From assembly GCA_900543145.1 (NCBI GenBank), contig UQPZ01000001.1:124001-188000 (forward strand): DNA of 64,000 bases, read 5' to 3'. The notes below the pieces were generated by a model that did not search any database, was not told the origin of the DNA, and worked only from the letters and a program-made list of their open reading frames with translations. Within the stretch, counting starts at the first letter, position 1. Every line of letters begins with the position of its first letter. Both the position numbers and the translations under genes were made by a program. Origin of the DNA: an uncultured Ruminococcus sp. GTDB taxonomy: Bacteria > Bacillota > Clostridia > Oscillospirales > Ruminococcaceae. Shown here piece by piece: positions 53,722 to 61,753 of this stretch.

Positions 53722-54978
53722 ATGACGCAGCTTTTTCAGCTTCTCGCTAAGGACGTAAGCGAGGAAATGCAGCAGAAGATACTTGAAAATCCTGACAAAG
53801 TATTCTTTCCCAATCTGGGAAACGGCGACAGTATTTTCAAGGAGGGATTTTCTATTGACAGGGTATTGTTCAAAATACCCGGAACGGATTTCTCGATTTA
53901 TTGGTACGGATTTCTGATCGCGCTCGGTATCCTTCTTGCGATGATTTACGGATTCAGAAAAATGAAGTCGGTCGGAATAGATCCGGACAGAGCGACAGAC
54001 GCAGTTATCGGCGGACTTATTGGAGCAATTTTAGGAGCAAGGCTTTATTATATTCTCTTTAATTCCGAAATGTCTATAAGTCAGTTCTTTAACTTCCGTG
54101 ACGGCGGACTGGCAATTTACGGCGGAGTTATTGGCGCTGTCTTGGTGGGCGGAATAATCGCAAAACTCAGAAAGCTTAAGCTTTCCGCACTTCTAGATGT
54201 TGTCGCTCCCTGCTTTCTTATAGGTCAGGCAGTAGGCAGATGGGGAAATTTCTTCAATCAGGAGGCTTTTGGCGGCAATACCGATCTCCCGTGGGGAATG
54301 ATGAGCAGCAGTACCATGCATTATATCGCCGATCATTACGACGATCTCGGAGGAACGGTATCTTCCTATGCACCCGTTCATCCCTGTTTTCTCTATGAAT
54401 CTATCTGGTGCATAATAGGCTTTGTACTTCTTCATCTTTATATGAAGCACCGTAAATTTGACGGCGAAGTATTCCTGATGTATATCGGCTGGTACGGATT
54501 AGGCAGATTTTTTATAGAGGCAACAAGAACCGATTCTCTCTATCTTGCCAATATCAAGGTCTCTCAGCTGGTAGCCGGAACCTGTGTGCTTGCCTCGGTC
54601 GTACTTATAATAATGCTTAGAAGTATTTTTAAAAGACGTGATGACTATAAGCTTTTCTGCGATACAGAGATTTCAAAGGCACAGTTGTCTCAGTATGAAA
54701 ACTACGATGAGATACGCAAGGGCAAAAAAGAGCTTAAAGCAAAGATAAAAGAAGCAAAGGCTAAAGGTGAAAGCTTTGCAGAGCTTCAGAAGGAATATGA
54801 TGAGAAATACGGCAAAAAGGCAGAACCGTCTATAAAGAAGCTCGGAGAAAATGAAAAGCCCGACAGCGGCTATAAATCTATTCTTGCCGATGACGATGAA
54901 GCTCAGAATGTAAGCGACGAATCAGAAAAAACTGACGATAATACAAATACCGAAGCGGAGGAAGACGAGAATGAGTAA
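53722..54978 (+). CDS. lgt: Prolipoprotein diacylglyceryl transferase
   Basis: Lgt transfers diacylglycerol to the lipobox cysteine of prolipoproteins at the membrane. The protein has the Lgt core with YWYGFLIALGILLAMIYGF, the conserved HxGG-equivalent region RDGGLAIYGGVIGAVLVG, the signature QAVGRWGNFFNQEAFGG and CFLYESIWCIIGF, over about seven helices. The C-terminal 100 residues are a charged cytoplasmic tail, unusual in length. The start is uncertain: the only strong ribosome binding site (GGAGG at 53664) is 50 bases upstream, and in-frame starts also exist at 53662, 53704 and 53710. From 53722 it has 418 residues. It overlaps folD by 8 bases. Confidence 0.88.
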   Translation: MTQLFQLLAKDVSEEMQQKILENPDKVFFPNLGNGDSIFKEGFSIDRVLFKIPGTDFSIYWYGFLIALGILLAMIYGFRKMKSVGIDPDRATDAVIGGLIGAILGARLYYILFNSEMSISQFFNFRDGGLAIYGGVIGAVLVGGIIAKLRKLKLSALLDVVAPCFLIGQAVGRWGNFFNQEAFGGNTDLPWGMMSSSTMHYIADHYDDLGGTVSSYAPVHPCFLYESIWCIIGFVLLHLYMKHRKFDGEVFLMYIGWYGLGRFFIEATRTDSLYLANIKVSQLVAGTCVLASVVLIIMLRSIFKRRDDYKLFCDTEISKAQLSQYENYDEIRKGKKELKAKIKEAKAKGESFAELQKEYDEKYGKKAEPSIKKLGENEKPDSGYKSILADDDEAQNVSDESEKTDDNTNTEAEEDENE

Positions 54979-55828
54979 AATAATTGACGGAAAAGCAGTA
55001 TCGGCTCAGGTCAAGGAGCGTATCAAGGCTGAGACCGCCGAGCTTAAAAAGCAGGGAATAGAGGTAGGGCTTGCAGTTGTTATTGTAGGCGAAGACCCCG
55101 CTTCAAAGGTTTATGTAAGAAATAAGAAACGTGCCTGCGAGGAGGTAGGCTTTAATTCCTACGAGTTTGCGCTGCCTGAGGATACTACAGAAGAGCAGCT
55201 GCTTGAACTGGTTCAGAAGCTGAACGCCGACGATAAAGTAAACGGAATACTTGTACAGCTTCCGCTTCCTGCACATCTTGACGATAAAGTTATTATCAAC
55301 AATATCCTTCCGGAAAAGGATGTAGACGCTTTTCATCCTGTAAATGTCGGAAAAATAATGATAGGCGACTATAGCTTTCTGCCTTGCACTCCTGCCGGAG
55401 TAATGGAGCTGATCGCGTCTTCAGGCACTGAAATTGCCGGAAAAGAGTGCGTTGTTATAGGACGCAGCAATATAGTAGGAAAACCTCAGGCAATGCTGCT
55501 TCTGCATAAGAGCGGAACAGTTACTGTTTGTCATTCCAAGACAAAAAACCTTAAAGAGGTCTGTCAGAGAGCCGATATTCTTGTAGCGGCGGTAGGAAAG
55601 GCAAAAATGATAACCGCCGATTATATCAAAGAGGGCGCAGTAGTTATTGACGTTGGAATGAACCGTGATGAAAACGGTAAGCTGTGCGGAGACGTTGATT
55701 TTGAGGATTGTAAGGAAAAGGCAGGCTTTATCACACCTGTTCCGGGAGGAGTAGGCCCGATGACTATAGCTATGCTTATGCAGAATACCCTGACGGCGGC
55801 TAAGGTTAAAAACGGGATTATAGATTAA
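54971..55828 (+). CDS. folD: Bifunctional methylene-THF dehydrogenase/methenyl-THF cyclohydrolase
   Basis: FolD interconverts methylene-, methenyl- and formyl-tetrahydrofolate. The 285-residue protein has the catalytic Lys in VYVRNKKRACEEVGF, VQLPLPAHLD, the PEKDVDAFHPVN signature, the NAD(P)-binding VVIGRSNIVGKP and the C-terminal TPVPGGVGPMTIAMLM. Length is standard. It is translationally coupled to lgt. Confidence 0.97.
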   Translation: MSKIIDGKAVSAQVKERIKAETAELKKQGIEVGLAVVIVGEDPASKVYVRNKKRACEEVGFNSYEFALPEDTTEEQLLELVQKLNADDKVNGILVQLPLPAHLDDKVIINNILPEKDVDAFHPVNVGKIMIGDYSFLPCTPAGVMELIASSGTEIAGKECVVIGRSNIVGKPQAMLLLHKSGTVTVCHSKTKNLKEVCQRADILVAAVGKAKMITADYIKEGAVVIDVGMNRDENGKLCGDVDFEDCKEKAGFITPVPGGVGPMTIAMLMQNTLTAAKVKNGIID

Positions 55829-55852
55829 ATTGTAAAATATTTATTAATACTA

Positions 55853-55881
55853 TTTACAATTCAGCTGAGCTGATGTATAAT
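55853..55881 (+). promoter_or_regulatory. rpsO promoter
   Basis: TTTACA (55853-55858), 17-base spacer, TATAAT (55876-55881). Confidence 0.75.
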
Positions 55882-55887
55882 AACTAT

Positions 55888-55999
55888 TGTTGTGTTTTGC
55901 ACAGCGTTATCCATGCGACAGAATATGGGTTAAGCCCGTAAGGGAGCGTTACCCGCCATATTCTTTTACATCGGAAATATTTTGAAAGAGGTACGGAAA
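55888..55999 (+). promoter_or_regulatory. Structured rpsO leader (possible S15-responsive element)
   Basis: GAATATGG (55921-55928) pairs with CCATATTC (55956-55963), enclosing GGGT/ACCC and CCC/GGG pairings that could make a junction. The leader lies between the promoter and the rpsO ribosome binding site. S15 autoregulation through its leader is known in several bacteria; this fold was not recognised as a specific family. Confidence 0.5.
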
Positions 56000-56266
56000 A
56001 TGCTTAGAAAAGATGAAAAGACTGCGGTTATCAAAGCCAACAGAACACATGAGAGCGATACAGGTTCTCCCGAGGTTCAGATCGCTATTCTTACAAAAAG
56101 GATCAACGATCTGACTGAACATCTGAAAGTTCACAAGAAGGATCATCACTCAAGAAGAGGACTTCTGAAAATGGTTGGTAAGAGAAGAAATCTTCTCAAC
56201 TATCTTAAAAAGAAGGATATCGAGAGATACAGAGCTACTATTGAAAAGCTCGGGATCCGTAAGTAA
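56000..56266 (+). CDS. rpsO: 30S ribosomal protein S15
   Basis: The 88-residue protein is S15, which binds the 16S central domain. It has the full signature with THESDTGSPEVQIAILTKRI, LKVHKKDHHSRRGLLKMVGK and RRNLLNYLKKKD. ATG 56000 gives the exact family length and has AGAGGT 8 bases upstream; the TTG at 55982 would add six residues before it. The usual rpsO-pnp order is kept. Confidence 0.98.
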   Translation: MLRKDEKTAVIKANRTHESDTGSPEVQIAILTKRINDLTEHLKVHKKDHHSRRGLLKMVGKRRNLLNYLKKKDIERYRATIEKLGIRK

Positions 56267-56282
56267 TTTTAAGAACAGCACT

Positions 56283-56314
56283 AAGGCAGAGGCAATTTTT
56301 GTCACTGCCTTTTG
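56283..56314 (+). terminator. Terminator after rpsO
   Basis: AAGGCAG (56283-56289) pairs with CTGCCTT (56305-56311), followed by TTTGG. Partial read-through to pnp is plausible. Confidence 0.7.
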
Positions 56315-56361
56315 GTGTTTGTTTTAGTATTAAATGGATATTGGAAAGGTGAAAGTATTTT

Positions 56362-56413
56362 AGCATTAAACAGAATTCACGAGCTTTCGCGGGGTCTGTT
56401 TATTGCTAATGCT
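56362..56413 (+). promoter_or_regulatory. Long hairpin in the pnp leader
   Basis: AGCATTA (56362-56368) pairs with TAATGCT (56407-56413), and AACAGA (56369-56374) pairs with TCTGTT (56395-56400), with one bulge. In enterobacteria a double-stranded pnp leader is cut by RNase III for autoregulation; similar use here is inference. Confidence 0.55.
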
Positions 56414-56454
56414 TCGCCTGTCAATATATATTATTGTTTGGAGGAAGTATTTAA

Positions 56455-58569
56455 ATGTTTGAAAACTACAGAAAATTTGAAACCACATATGCCGGACGCA
56501 CTTTTATAGTTGAAACGGGAAAGACCTGTCAGCTTTCCAACGGCTCCTGCTGGGTAAGATACGGAGAGACCGTTGTAATGGCTAACGTTACGGCTTCTGA
56601 AAAGCCAAGAGACGGGATCGACTTTTTCCCTCTTTCAGTTGATTACGAGGAAAGGCTTTATTCGGTAGGAAAGATACCTGGCTCTTTTATGAAGAGAGAG
56701 GGAAAGCCGACTGAAAAGGCAATCCTTACTTCAAGAATGGTTGATCGTCCTATCAGACCTCTTTTCCCTAAGGATATGAGAAACGACGTTTCGGTTGTTA
56801 TGACTGTTCTTGCAGTAGATCCTGACTGTTCGCCTGAAATTGCAGGTATGGTTGCGGCTTCTATAGCGATTTCGATCTCAGACATTCCGTGGGCAGGCCC
56901 TATCGCAGGAATAAGCGTTGGACTTGTTGACGGAGAGATCGTGCTTAACCCTACTCTTGCTCAGAGAGAGGTTAATCATTTAAATCTTACGGTAGCCGGT
57001 TCTATGGATAAAATAGTAATGATCGAAGCGGGAGCTGATGAGGTTCCGGACGATCTTATGCTTGAAGCTATTCTCAAGGGACATGAGGAAATCAAGAAAA
57101 TGGTTGCCTTTATCAATGAAATAACTGCGGAAATAGGCAAGCCTAAGTTTGAATTCGAGTCAATGGAGCTTGACCACGATATGCTGGACGAGATAATGGC
57201 TTCTGTCGGAGATAAGATAAAATTTGCGCTTGATACGGATGATAAGAACGTAAGAGATGCAAGAATGCAGCCTGTTACCGATGAGATCGTTGAAGTATTC
57301 AGTGAAAAGTATCCTCAGCTTCCTGAGATAATCGGAGAGGTAGTTTATAAGCTTCAGAAAACTATTGTAAGAGATTGGCTCTACGAGGGCAAGCGTGTAG
57401 ACGGAAGAGGAATAGACGATATAAGACCGCTTGCAGCAGAAGTAGGAATGCTCCCAAGAGTACACGGCTCAGGTTTGTTTACAAGAGGTCAGACTCAGGT
57501 CATGACTATATGTACTCTCGGTCCTGTAAGCGACGCTCAAAGACTTGACGGTCTTGACGAGGAGGACAGCAAGAGATATATTCATCACTATAATTTCCCG
57601 TCCTATTCGGTAGGAGAAACAAGGCCTTCAAGAGGTCCGGGAAGACGTGAGATAGGTCACGGTGCACTTGCTGAAAAGGCTCTCGTTCCTGTTATTCCAA
57701 GCGTTGAAGAGTTCCCGTATGCTATTCGTATGGTTTCAGAGGTTCTTTCCTCCAACGGTTCGACCTCTCAGGGTTCGATATGCGGTTCAACGCTTGCACT
57801 TATGGATGCAGGAGTTCCTATCAAGGCTCCGGTTGCGGGTATTTCCTGCGGTCTTATCACCAAGGAGGACGGAAGCTGGATGACTATGGTAGACATTCAG
57901 GGCCTTGAGGACTTCTACGGAGATATGGACTTTAAGGTAGGCGGAACAAAGAACGGTATTACGGCTATTCAGGTCGACATCAAGGTTGACGGACTTACAC
58001 CTGATATTATAAAGGAAGCGTTTGCGAAGACTCATAAGGCAAGGGATTATATACTTGACGAGGTTATGCTCAAGGCTATTCCAGAGCCGAGAGCAGAAGT
58101 AAATCAGTGGGCGCCTAAAATGCTTACAACAAAGGTTCCTGTTGATAAAATACGCGAAGTAATCGGTTCAGGCGGAAAGGTTATTCAGAAGATCTCCGCT
58201 GAGTGCGATGTTAAGATCGATATTGAAGAGGACGGAAACGTTTTTGTTTCAGGACTTGATAAGGCTAAGGCAGAGCAGGCTATCTCTATTATAAACACTA
58301 TTGCAAACGATCCTGAGGTAGGTGCTATTTACAAGGGCAAGGTCGTACGCATTATGAATTTTGGTGCGTTTGTTGAGATCGCTCCCGGAAAAGACGGTCT
58401 TGTTCATATTTCCAAGCTTGATAAATCAAGGGTAGAAAAGGTTGAGGACATTGTTTCGATCGGCGACGAGATCGTTGTTAAGGTAATGGAGATAGATCAG
58501 CAGGGAAGAATAAATCTCTCCAGAAAAGACGCTTTGGCTGATATTGAAGCAAAGAAAAAGGCTGACTGA
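56455..58569 (+). CDS. pnp: Polynucleotide phosphorylase
   Basis: PNPase degrades RNA 3'-to-5' using phosphate. The 704-residue protein has two RNase PH domains (FFPLSVDYEERLYSVGKIPG; then PRVHGSGLFTRGQTQ and STSQGSICGSTLALMDAGVP), an all-helical linker, a KH domain (GGKVIQKISAECDVKIDIEE) and a C-terminal S1 domain (IMNFGAFVEIAPGKDGLVHI). Length is normal. TTGGAGGAAG precedes the ATG. It follows rpsO after a terminator and a long leader hairpin. Confidence 0.98.
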   Translation: MFENYRKFETTYAGRTFIVETGKTCQLSNGSCWVRYGETVVMANVTASEKPRDGIDFFPLSVDYEERLYSVGKIPGSFMKREGKPTEKAILTSRMVDRPIRPLFPKDMRNDVSVVMTVLAVDPDCSPEIAGMVAASIAISISDIPWAGPIAGISVGLVDGEIVLNPTLAQREVNHLNLTVAGSMDKIVMIEAGADEVPDDLMLEAILKGHEEIKKMVAFINEITAEIGKPKFEFESMELDHDMLDEIMASVGDKIKFALDTDDKNVRDARMQPVTDEIVEVFSEKYPQLPEIIGEVVYKLQKTIVRDWLYEGKRVDGRGIDDIRPLAAEVGMLPRVHGSGLFTRGQTQVMTICTLGPVSDAQRLDGLDEEDSKRYIHHYNFPSYSVGETRPSRGPGRREIGHGALAEKALVPVIPSVEEFPYAIRMVSEVLSSNGSTSQGSICGSTLALMDAGVPIKAPVAGISCGLITKEDGSWMTMVDIQGLEDFYGDMDFKVGGTKNGITAIQVDIKVDGLTPDIIKEAFAKTHKARDYILDEVMLKAIPEPRAEVNQWAPKMLTTKVPVDKIREVIGSGGKVIQKISAECDVKIDIEEDGNVFVSGLDKAKAEQAISIINTIANDPEVGAIYKGKVVRIMNFGAFVEIAPGKDGLVHISKLDKSRVEKVEDIVSIGDEIVVKVMEIDQQGRINLSRKDALADIEAKKKAD

Positions 58570-58618
58570 AAATAAGCTTACCTTTAAGAGCTGAATTTTA
58601 TAGGGGGGGTAATTTAAT

Positions 58619-59326
58619 ATGAAGTGTACTGTATGCGGAACTGAATTAGGTATAAATGAACAATTCTGTTCAAATTGCGGAACAAGAAAAGTAGAAATGC
58701 CCGGAATATCCAGCAGCGGATCGGTTTTTGGCTCAAATCCGAATGCTGTAAACGAAGCTGTTCCTGCAGTCAGAACTGTAAAAAAGAGTCATAAAACGCT
58801 TGTATCTGTAATTATCATCCTAGCAATTATTTTAGGTTCGGCAGGATATTTCTACGTCAGATATTTTGTTTCCAAGACATATAAGCTTGACGGCTTTACG
58901 GTAAAGCTGCCAATTTCTATGGAAGAAACCGATGAAGGTAATGCATTTTCAAAACTTATGAATACCAACAGTCTGTTTGATGCAAAAGCTGAAGGTTATG
59001 GCAACGGCTATGTAGGCTTTGCTTATGTAATTATTGACTATAAAGACGTAGACGGACTTTCGGCAGTTACTGAAGAAATTTTTATTTCTCTTATGGATTC
59101 TATATTTGATCAGCAAGGTCAAGAATATAAGAAGGAAAGTCTGGACGGAAATGTTTTGAAGTATACAATAGTTAATTCAAAGGGGAAGAAAGTATATAAT
59201 TATATGACCTGTGTAAAGAAAGATGCAAAATATTATTTACTTGATTTCCAGTGTCTTGAAAAGTACAAATCAATTTTTGCTTCCAAGATCGACGAATGGG
59301 TCGGTACTGTAAGCTTTGATGATTAA
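58619..59326 (+). CDS. Zinc-ribbon, single-pass membrane protein (first of two relatives)
   Basis: The 235-residue product begins with a zinc ribbon with C3, C6, C17 and C20 (CTVCG...CSNCG), then a linker, one membrane helix (about 60-82) and a C-terminal extracytoplasmic domain of about 150 residues with the segment GFTVKLPISMEET. I recognise no function; such zinc-ribbon/TM proteins are common in clostridia. GGGGGG-type ribosome binding site upstream. It has the same layout as the gene at 59644, and a strong terminator follows. Confidence 0.8.
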   Translation: MKCTVCGTELGINEQFCSNCGTRKVEMPGISSSGSVFGSNPNAVNEAVPAVRTVKKSHKTLVSVIIILAIILGSAGYFYVRYFVSKTYKLDGFTVKLPISMEETDEGNAFSKLMNTNSLFDAKAEGYGNGYVGFAYVIIDYKDVDGLSAVTEEIFISLMDSIFDQQGQEYKKESLDGNVLKYTIVNSKGKKVYNYMTCVKKDAKYYLLDFQCLEKYKSIFASKIDEWVGTVSFDD

Positions 59327-59375
59327 GCTCAGAAATATCCCGTGAAAACTGCCGTAAATGCGGCTGAGGTAATAT

Positions 59376-59416
59376 GAAAAACTGCCGCAGAGAAGTATTT
59401 TCTCTGCGGCAGTTTT
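59376..59416 (+). terminator. Strong terminator after the first zinc-ribbon gene
   Basis: AAAACTGCCGCAGAGAA (ending 59394) pairs with TTCTCTGCGGCAGTTTT (59400-59416), a 17-bp stem with a five-base loop. Confidence 0.95.
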
Positions 59417-59451
59417 GTATTTATATTCTGTTGTTTTCGGAAAATAAAAAA

Positions 59452-59467
59452 TGTTCCACGTGGAACA
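59452..59467. promoter_or_regulatory. Candidate parS centromere (ParB-binding) site
   Basis: TGTTCCACGTGGAACA is a perfect 16-bp palindrome. It matches the bacterial parS consensus TGTTNCACGTGNAACA at every fixed position. It sits in an intergenic region, as most parS sites do. ParB genes are not in the window, so binding is inferred from the site alone. Confidence 0.85.
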
Positions 59468-59578
59468 TAAGTTTAAATTGAATCAGAGCTGTTAATATTT
59501 TATTAAAAGGCCGATTTTGTCAGTTATCATATGTTATGAAACTCAAATAAATATATTAAAAATTATTTACTTAAACTA

Positions 59579-59607
59579 TTGACTTTTCAACATATTCGAT
59601 GTATAAT
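59579..59607 (+). promoter_or_regulatory. Promoter of the second zinc-ribbon gene
   Basis: TTGACT (59579-59584), 17-base spacer, TATAAT (59602-59607). Confidence 0.78.
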
Positions 59608-59643
59608 TATTTTATTATTTAATAATTTATAGGGGGTTATCTC

Positions 59644-60342
59644 TTGAAATGCAAATATTGTGGAAATGATGTGCCTGAAGGCGAAATTTATTGTTCCTGC
59701 GGAAATCCTGTTACATACGAAAATTCTTCTGAGAGCGGTTTGAACGGAGGAATTTCGGAAAGTCTTAATGATTCTCCTGTAGTTTCGCCTGTCGCTGCTG
59801 TTTCAAAGAAAAAGGGACTGCCGAGGGCGCTTGTCAGCATAATTATAATCGTTGTTATCGCAGCAGTTGGTTTTGGGTATCAATATTATAAAAACGTTTT
59901 TAGCCTTACTCATTCCGGAACTTATAAGGAAGTATCTGGTTCTGGCTTTACAATGAATATACCTCGTACGCTTAAGAAGGAATCCAGCAGCGATAAGGAT
60001 ATTGTAGCGTTTTATACCAGTGAGAAGGCAGCCGTTAATATATCGAAGCTCAATTACAGTGATAATCCTGGTATTGAATCGGTTTCGATAGACGAATATG
60101 CGTCATTGGCTGAAGCCGGAGGCTTTGACGGCGAGTTCAAAAAGGACGGCGATCTTGTATACGCCTGCTACTATGATTCAGCTATCGGAACGCTGAAGGA
60201 AAAGCAGAAATGTTATGTTATCGAAGGTCTTATAAAGGGCGATGACGCTATTTGGAGCGTTAACGCATATTGCTTATCTTCTGATAAGGAAAAATACGAG
60301 GACGCTTTGCTTGAGTGGGTAAAATCGTTTGAATTAAAATAA
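59644..60342 (+). CDS. Zinc-ribbon, single-pass membrane protein (second of two relatives)
   Basis: The 232-residue product has the same plan as its neighbour: a zinc ribbon, a Ser/Pro linker, one membrane helix (about 61-81) and an extracytoplasmic domain of about 145 residues (GSGFTMNIPRTLKKE at its start, parallel to GFTVKLPIS in the other). The ribbon is irregular: C3, C6, C17 and C19, i.e. CxC instead of CxxC in the second half. Start TTG at 59644, with AGGGGG 6-8 bases upstream. It has its own promoter. Function unknown. Confidence 0.8.
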   Translation: MKCKYCGNDVPEGEIYCSCGNPVTYENSSESGLNGGISESLNDSPVVSPVAAVSKKKGLPRALVSIIIIVVIAAVGFGYQYYKNVFSLTHSGTYKEVSGSGFTMNIPRTLKKESSSDKDIVAFYTSEKAAVNISKLNYSDNPGIESVSIDEYASLAEAGGFDGEFKKDGDLVYACYYDSAIGTLKEKQKCYVIEGLIKGDDAIWSVNAYCLSSDKEKYEDALLEWVKSFELK

Positions 60343-60362
60343 CCTATGAAATGAAAATAATT

Positions 60363-60395
60363 AAGCGGACGGTTGAAATTACCGTCCGCTTTGTT
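60363..60395. terminator. Bidirectional terminator between convergent genes
   Basis: AAGCGGACGG (60363-60372) pairs with CCGTCCGCTT (60382-60391), followed by TGTTGTTTT. It is shared with spmB on the other strand. Confidence 0.88.
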
Positions 60396-60412
60396 GTTTT
60401 CTAAAGTATATT

Positions 60413-60928
60413 CTAATAAAATATTCTGACAATAAGCGCTGAAAATACAAATCCCGCAAAATCTGCTGTAAGTGAAGAGATAAAAACCGGGATCTCTGCT
60501 TTAAGTCGTACCGCAGAATAGTATACAGCTATTGTGTAGAATGTAGTTTCAGTAGAGCCCATTAAAACTGCAGCAACTCTGCCTGCAAAGCTGTCTGCTC
60601 CCGAAAGCGACAGAATATTATCAAGTACGGCAAGTGAGCCGCTTCCGGATACAGGTCGGATCAGCGCCAGAGGAAGTACCTCGGAGGGGAAGCCGAGCTT
60701 GCCTAAGAACGGAGATAAAAGCTCCGCAAAAGCGTTGAGCGCTCCTGAAGCCGAAAGCATTCCGACCGCAGTCATCAGAAGGATAAGAGCCGGCAGAATA
60801 TTTACGGCTACCTTTAAATTTTCCATTGCGCCTTCTGTAAAAACACTGAAAATATCGACTTTCTTTATTGCTCCGTAAAGAAGCACGGCAAGTATAAGAA
60901 CGGGCGCTGCAAGATTTGATATAAGCAT
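60413..60928 (-). CDS. spmB: Spore maturation protein B
   Basis: The 171-residue membrane protein belongs to the nucleoside-recognition (Gate) group to which SpmA and SpmB belong. It has LLTAVGMLSASGAL-like residues (LLMTAVGMLSASGALNAFAE), ALIRPVSGSGSLAVLDNIL and MGSTETTFYTIAVYYSAV, the last a clear SpmB signature. In Bacillus SpmA and SpmB are needed for full spore-core dehydration. It follows spmA by 15 bases. The same pair can occur in non-sporulating relatives, so it suggests but does not prove sporulation. Confidence 0.93.
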   Translation of the reverse strand: MLISNLAAPVLILAVLLYGAIKKVDIFSVFTEGAMENLKVAVNILPALILLMTAVGMLSASGALNAFAELLSPFLGKLGFPSEVLPLALIRPVSGSGSLAVLDNILSLSGADSFAGRVAAVLMGSTETTFYTIAVYYSAVRLKAEIPVFISSLTADFAGFVFSALIVRIFY

Positions 60929-60943
60929 CTATTTTATATGCAC

Positions 60944-61591
60944 CTAAGGAGCATATCCTCCTTTCTTAAAATAAGTCTGCTTAGGAATTTTAAGAGTGCT
61001 TCTTATTCTGCTTCTTTTTCCGAAGAGGATATATACTGCCGCAGCACCGAAGGCCAATGATATAAGGGAATTTAGCAGAATAGGGGCGATACAGTCCCAC
61101 GGGGCGGAGGAATTATATTTCAGCCTTATCGTACTTATAGTTACGGGAAGCAGCTGAATAGAAGCAGTATTAAGCAGGATAAGCATTGCCGTGCTTCGTG
61201 TGGTATAGCCTGCTTTTTCTTCATGCAGAATTTCCTTCATTGCTTTTATCCCGAGAGGAGTAGCTGCGTTTCCTATTCCGAGCAGATTTGCAGTAACATT
61301 CATTGTTACCGCCTGCATAGCCTTTCCGTTTTTGTCAAGGCTCCTGAAAAACGGTCTTAATACTGTGCCTATAACTTTGTTTATTTTTAATGTAAGTCCG
61401 CTTTTTTCCGCTACCGCCATAATTCCACCCCACAGCGCCATCGAGCCGGCAAGCTGAATTACCAGTTCTACTGCGCCGACTGAGGAATTCAGTGCCGAGT
61501 TTGAAACCTCAGATATATTTCCGCAAAAGACAGAGAAAATTACAGCTATTATAATGAAAAGAATAATCGTACAGTTAAGCAAATATTTCAC
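60944..61591 (-). CDS. spmA: Spore maturation protein A
   Basis: The 215-residue membrane partner of SpmB carries the Gate-type segments VELVIQLAGSMALWGGIMAV, MTMNVTANLLGIGNAATPLGI-like residues (VTMNVTANLLGIGNAATPLG) and AMLILLNTASIQLLPVTIST. It starts a two-gene operon with spmB. Length matches the family. The upstream intergenic region also carries the divergent abrB-type promoter. Confidence 0.93.
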   Translation of the reverse strand: MKYLLNCTIILFIIIAVIFSVFCGNISEVSNSALNSSVGAVELVIQLAGSMALWGGIMAVAEKSGLTLKINKVIGTVLRPFFRSLDKNGKAMQAVTMNVTANLLGIGNAATPLGIKAMKEILHEEKAGYTTRSTAMLILLNTASIQLLPVTISTIRLKYNSSAPWDCIAPILLNSLISLAFGAAAVYILFGKRSRIRSTLKIPKQTYFKKGGYAP

Positions 61592-61673
61592 CTCTCAGGT
61601 ATAAATAAACATATATATTTATTAAGCTTTTCTTAATTCTAGCATTTTTCAAGATATTTTTCCAAAATAGGTA

Positions 61674-61702
61674 TTGACAATAATCGACATACATTGTATA
61701 AT
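61674..61702 (+). promoter_or_regulatory. Promoter of the AbrB-type gene
   Basis: TTGACA (61674-61679), 17-base spacer, TATAAT (61697-61702), a consensus sigma-A promoter. Confidence 0.88.
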
Positions 61703-61706
61703 AAAC

Positions 61707-61729
61707 TTACACTAGTTGGCATGGTGTAA
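61707..61729. promoter_or_regulatory. Inverted repeat at the AbrB-type transcription start
   Basis: TTACAC (61707-61712) and GTGTAA (61724-61729) form an inverted repeat separated by 11 bases, overlapping the expected transcription start. It could be an operator for autoregulation. Confidence 0.5.
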
Positions 61730-61753
61730 TTTATTAAAAAGGAGAATGTTACA

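Larger units (their letters stand above)
59327..59643. other. Intergenic region with terminator, parS-like site and promoter
   Basis: This stretch of about 317 bases holds the terminator at 59376-59416, the palindrome at 59452-59467 and the promoter at 59579-59607. The remainder is AT-rich with no ORF. Confidence 0.7.

Noticed and set aside
56312..56509. 65-codon frame between rpsO and pnp
   Set aside because: It overlaps the pnp start in another frame and covers the leader hairpin; no ribosome binding site or family.
59452..59467. The palindrome as a transcription-factor operator for the neighbouring genes
   Set aside because: It is over 110 bases upstream of the nearest promoter and matches the parS consensus exactly, so a centromere site is the simpler reading.
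60413..61591. Nucleoside transporter or FeoB-like pair
   Set aside because: The Gate domain is shared, but the lengths, gene order and the GSTETTFYTIAVYYSAV-type signature fit SpmA/SpmB.
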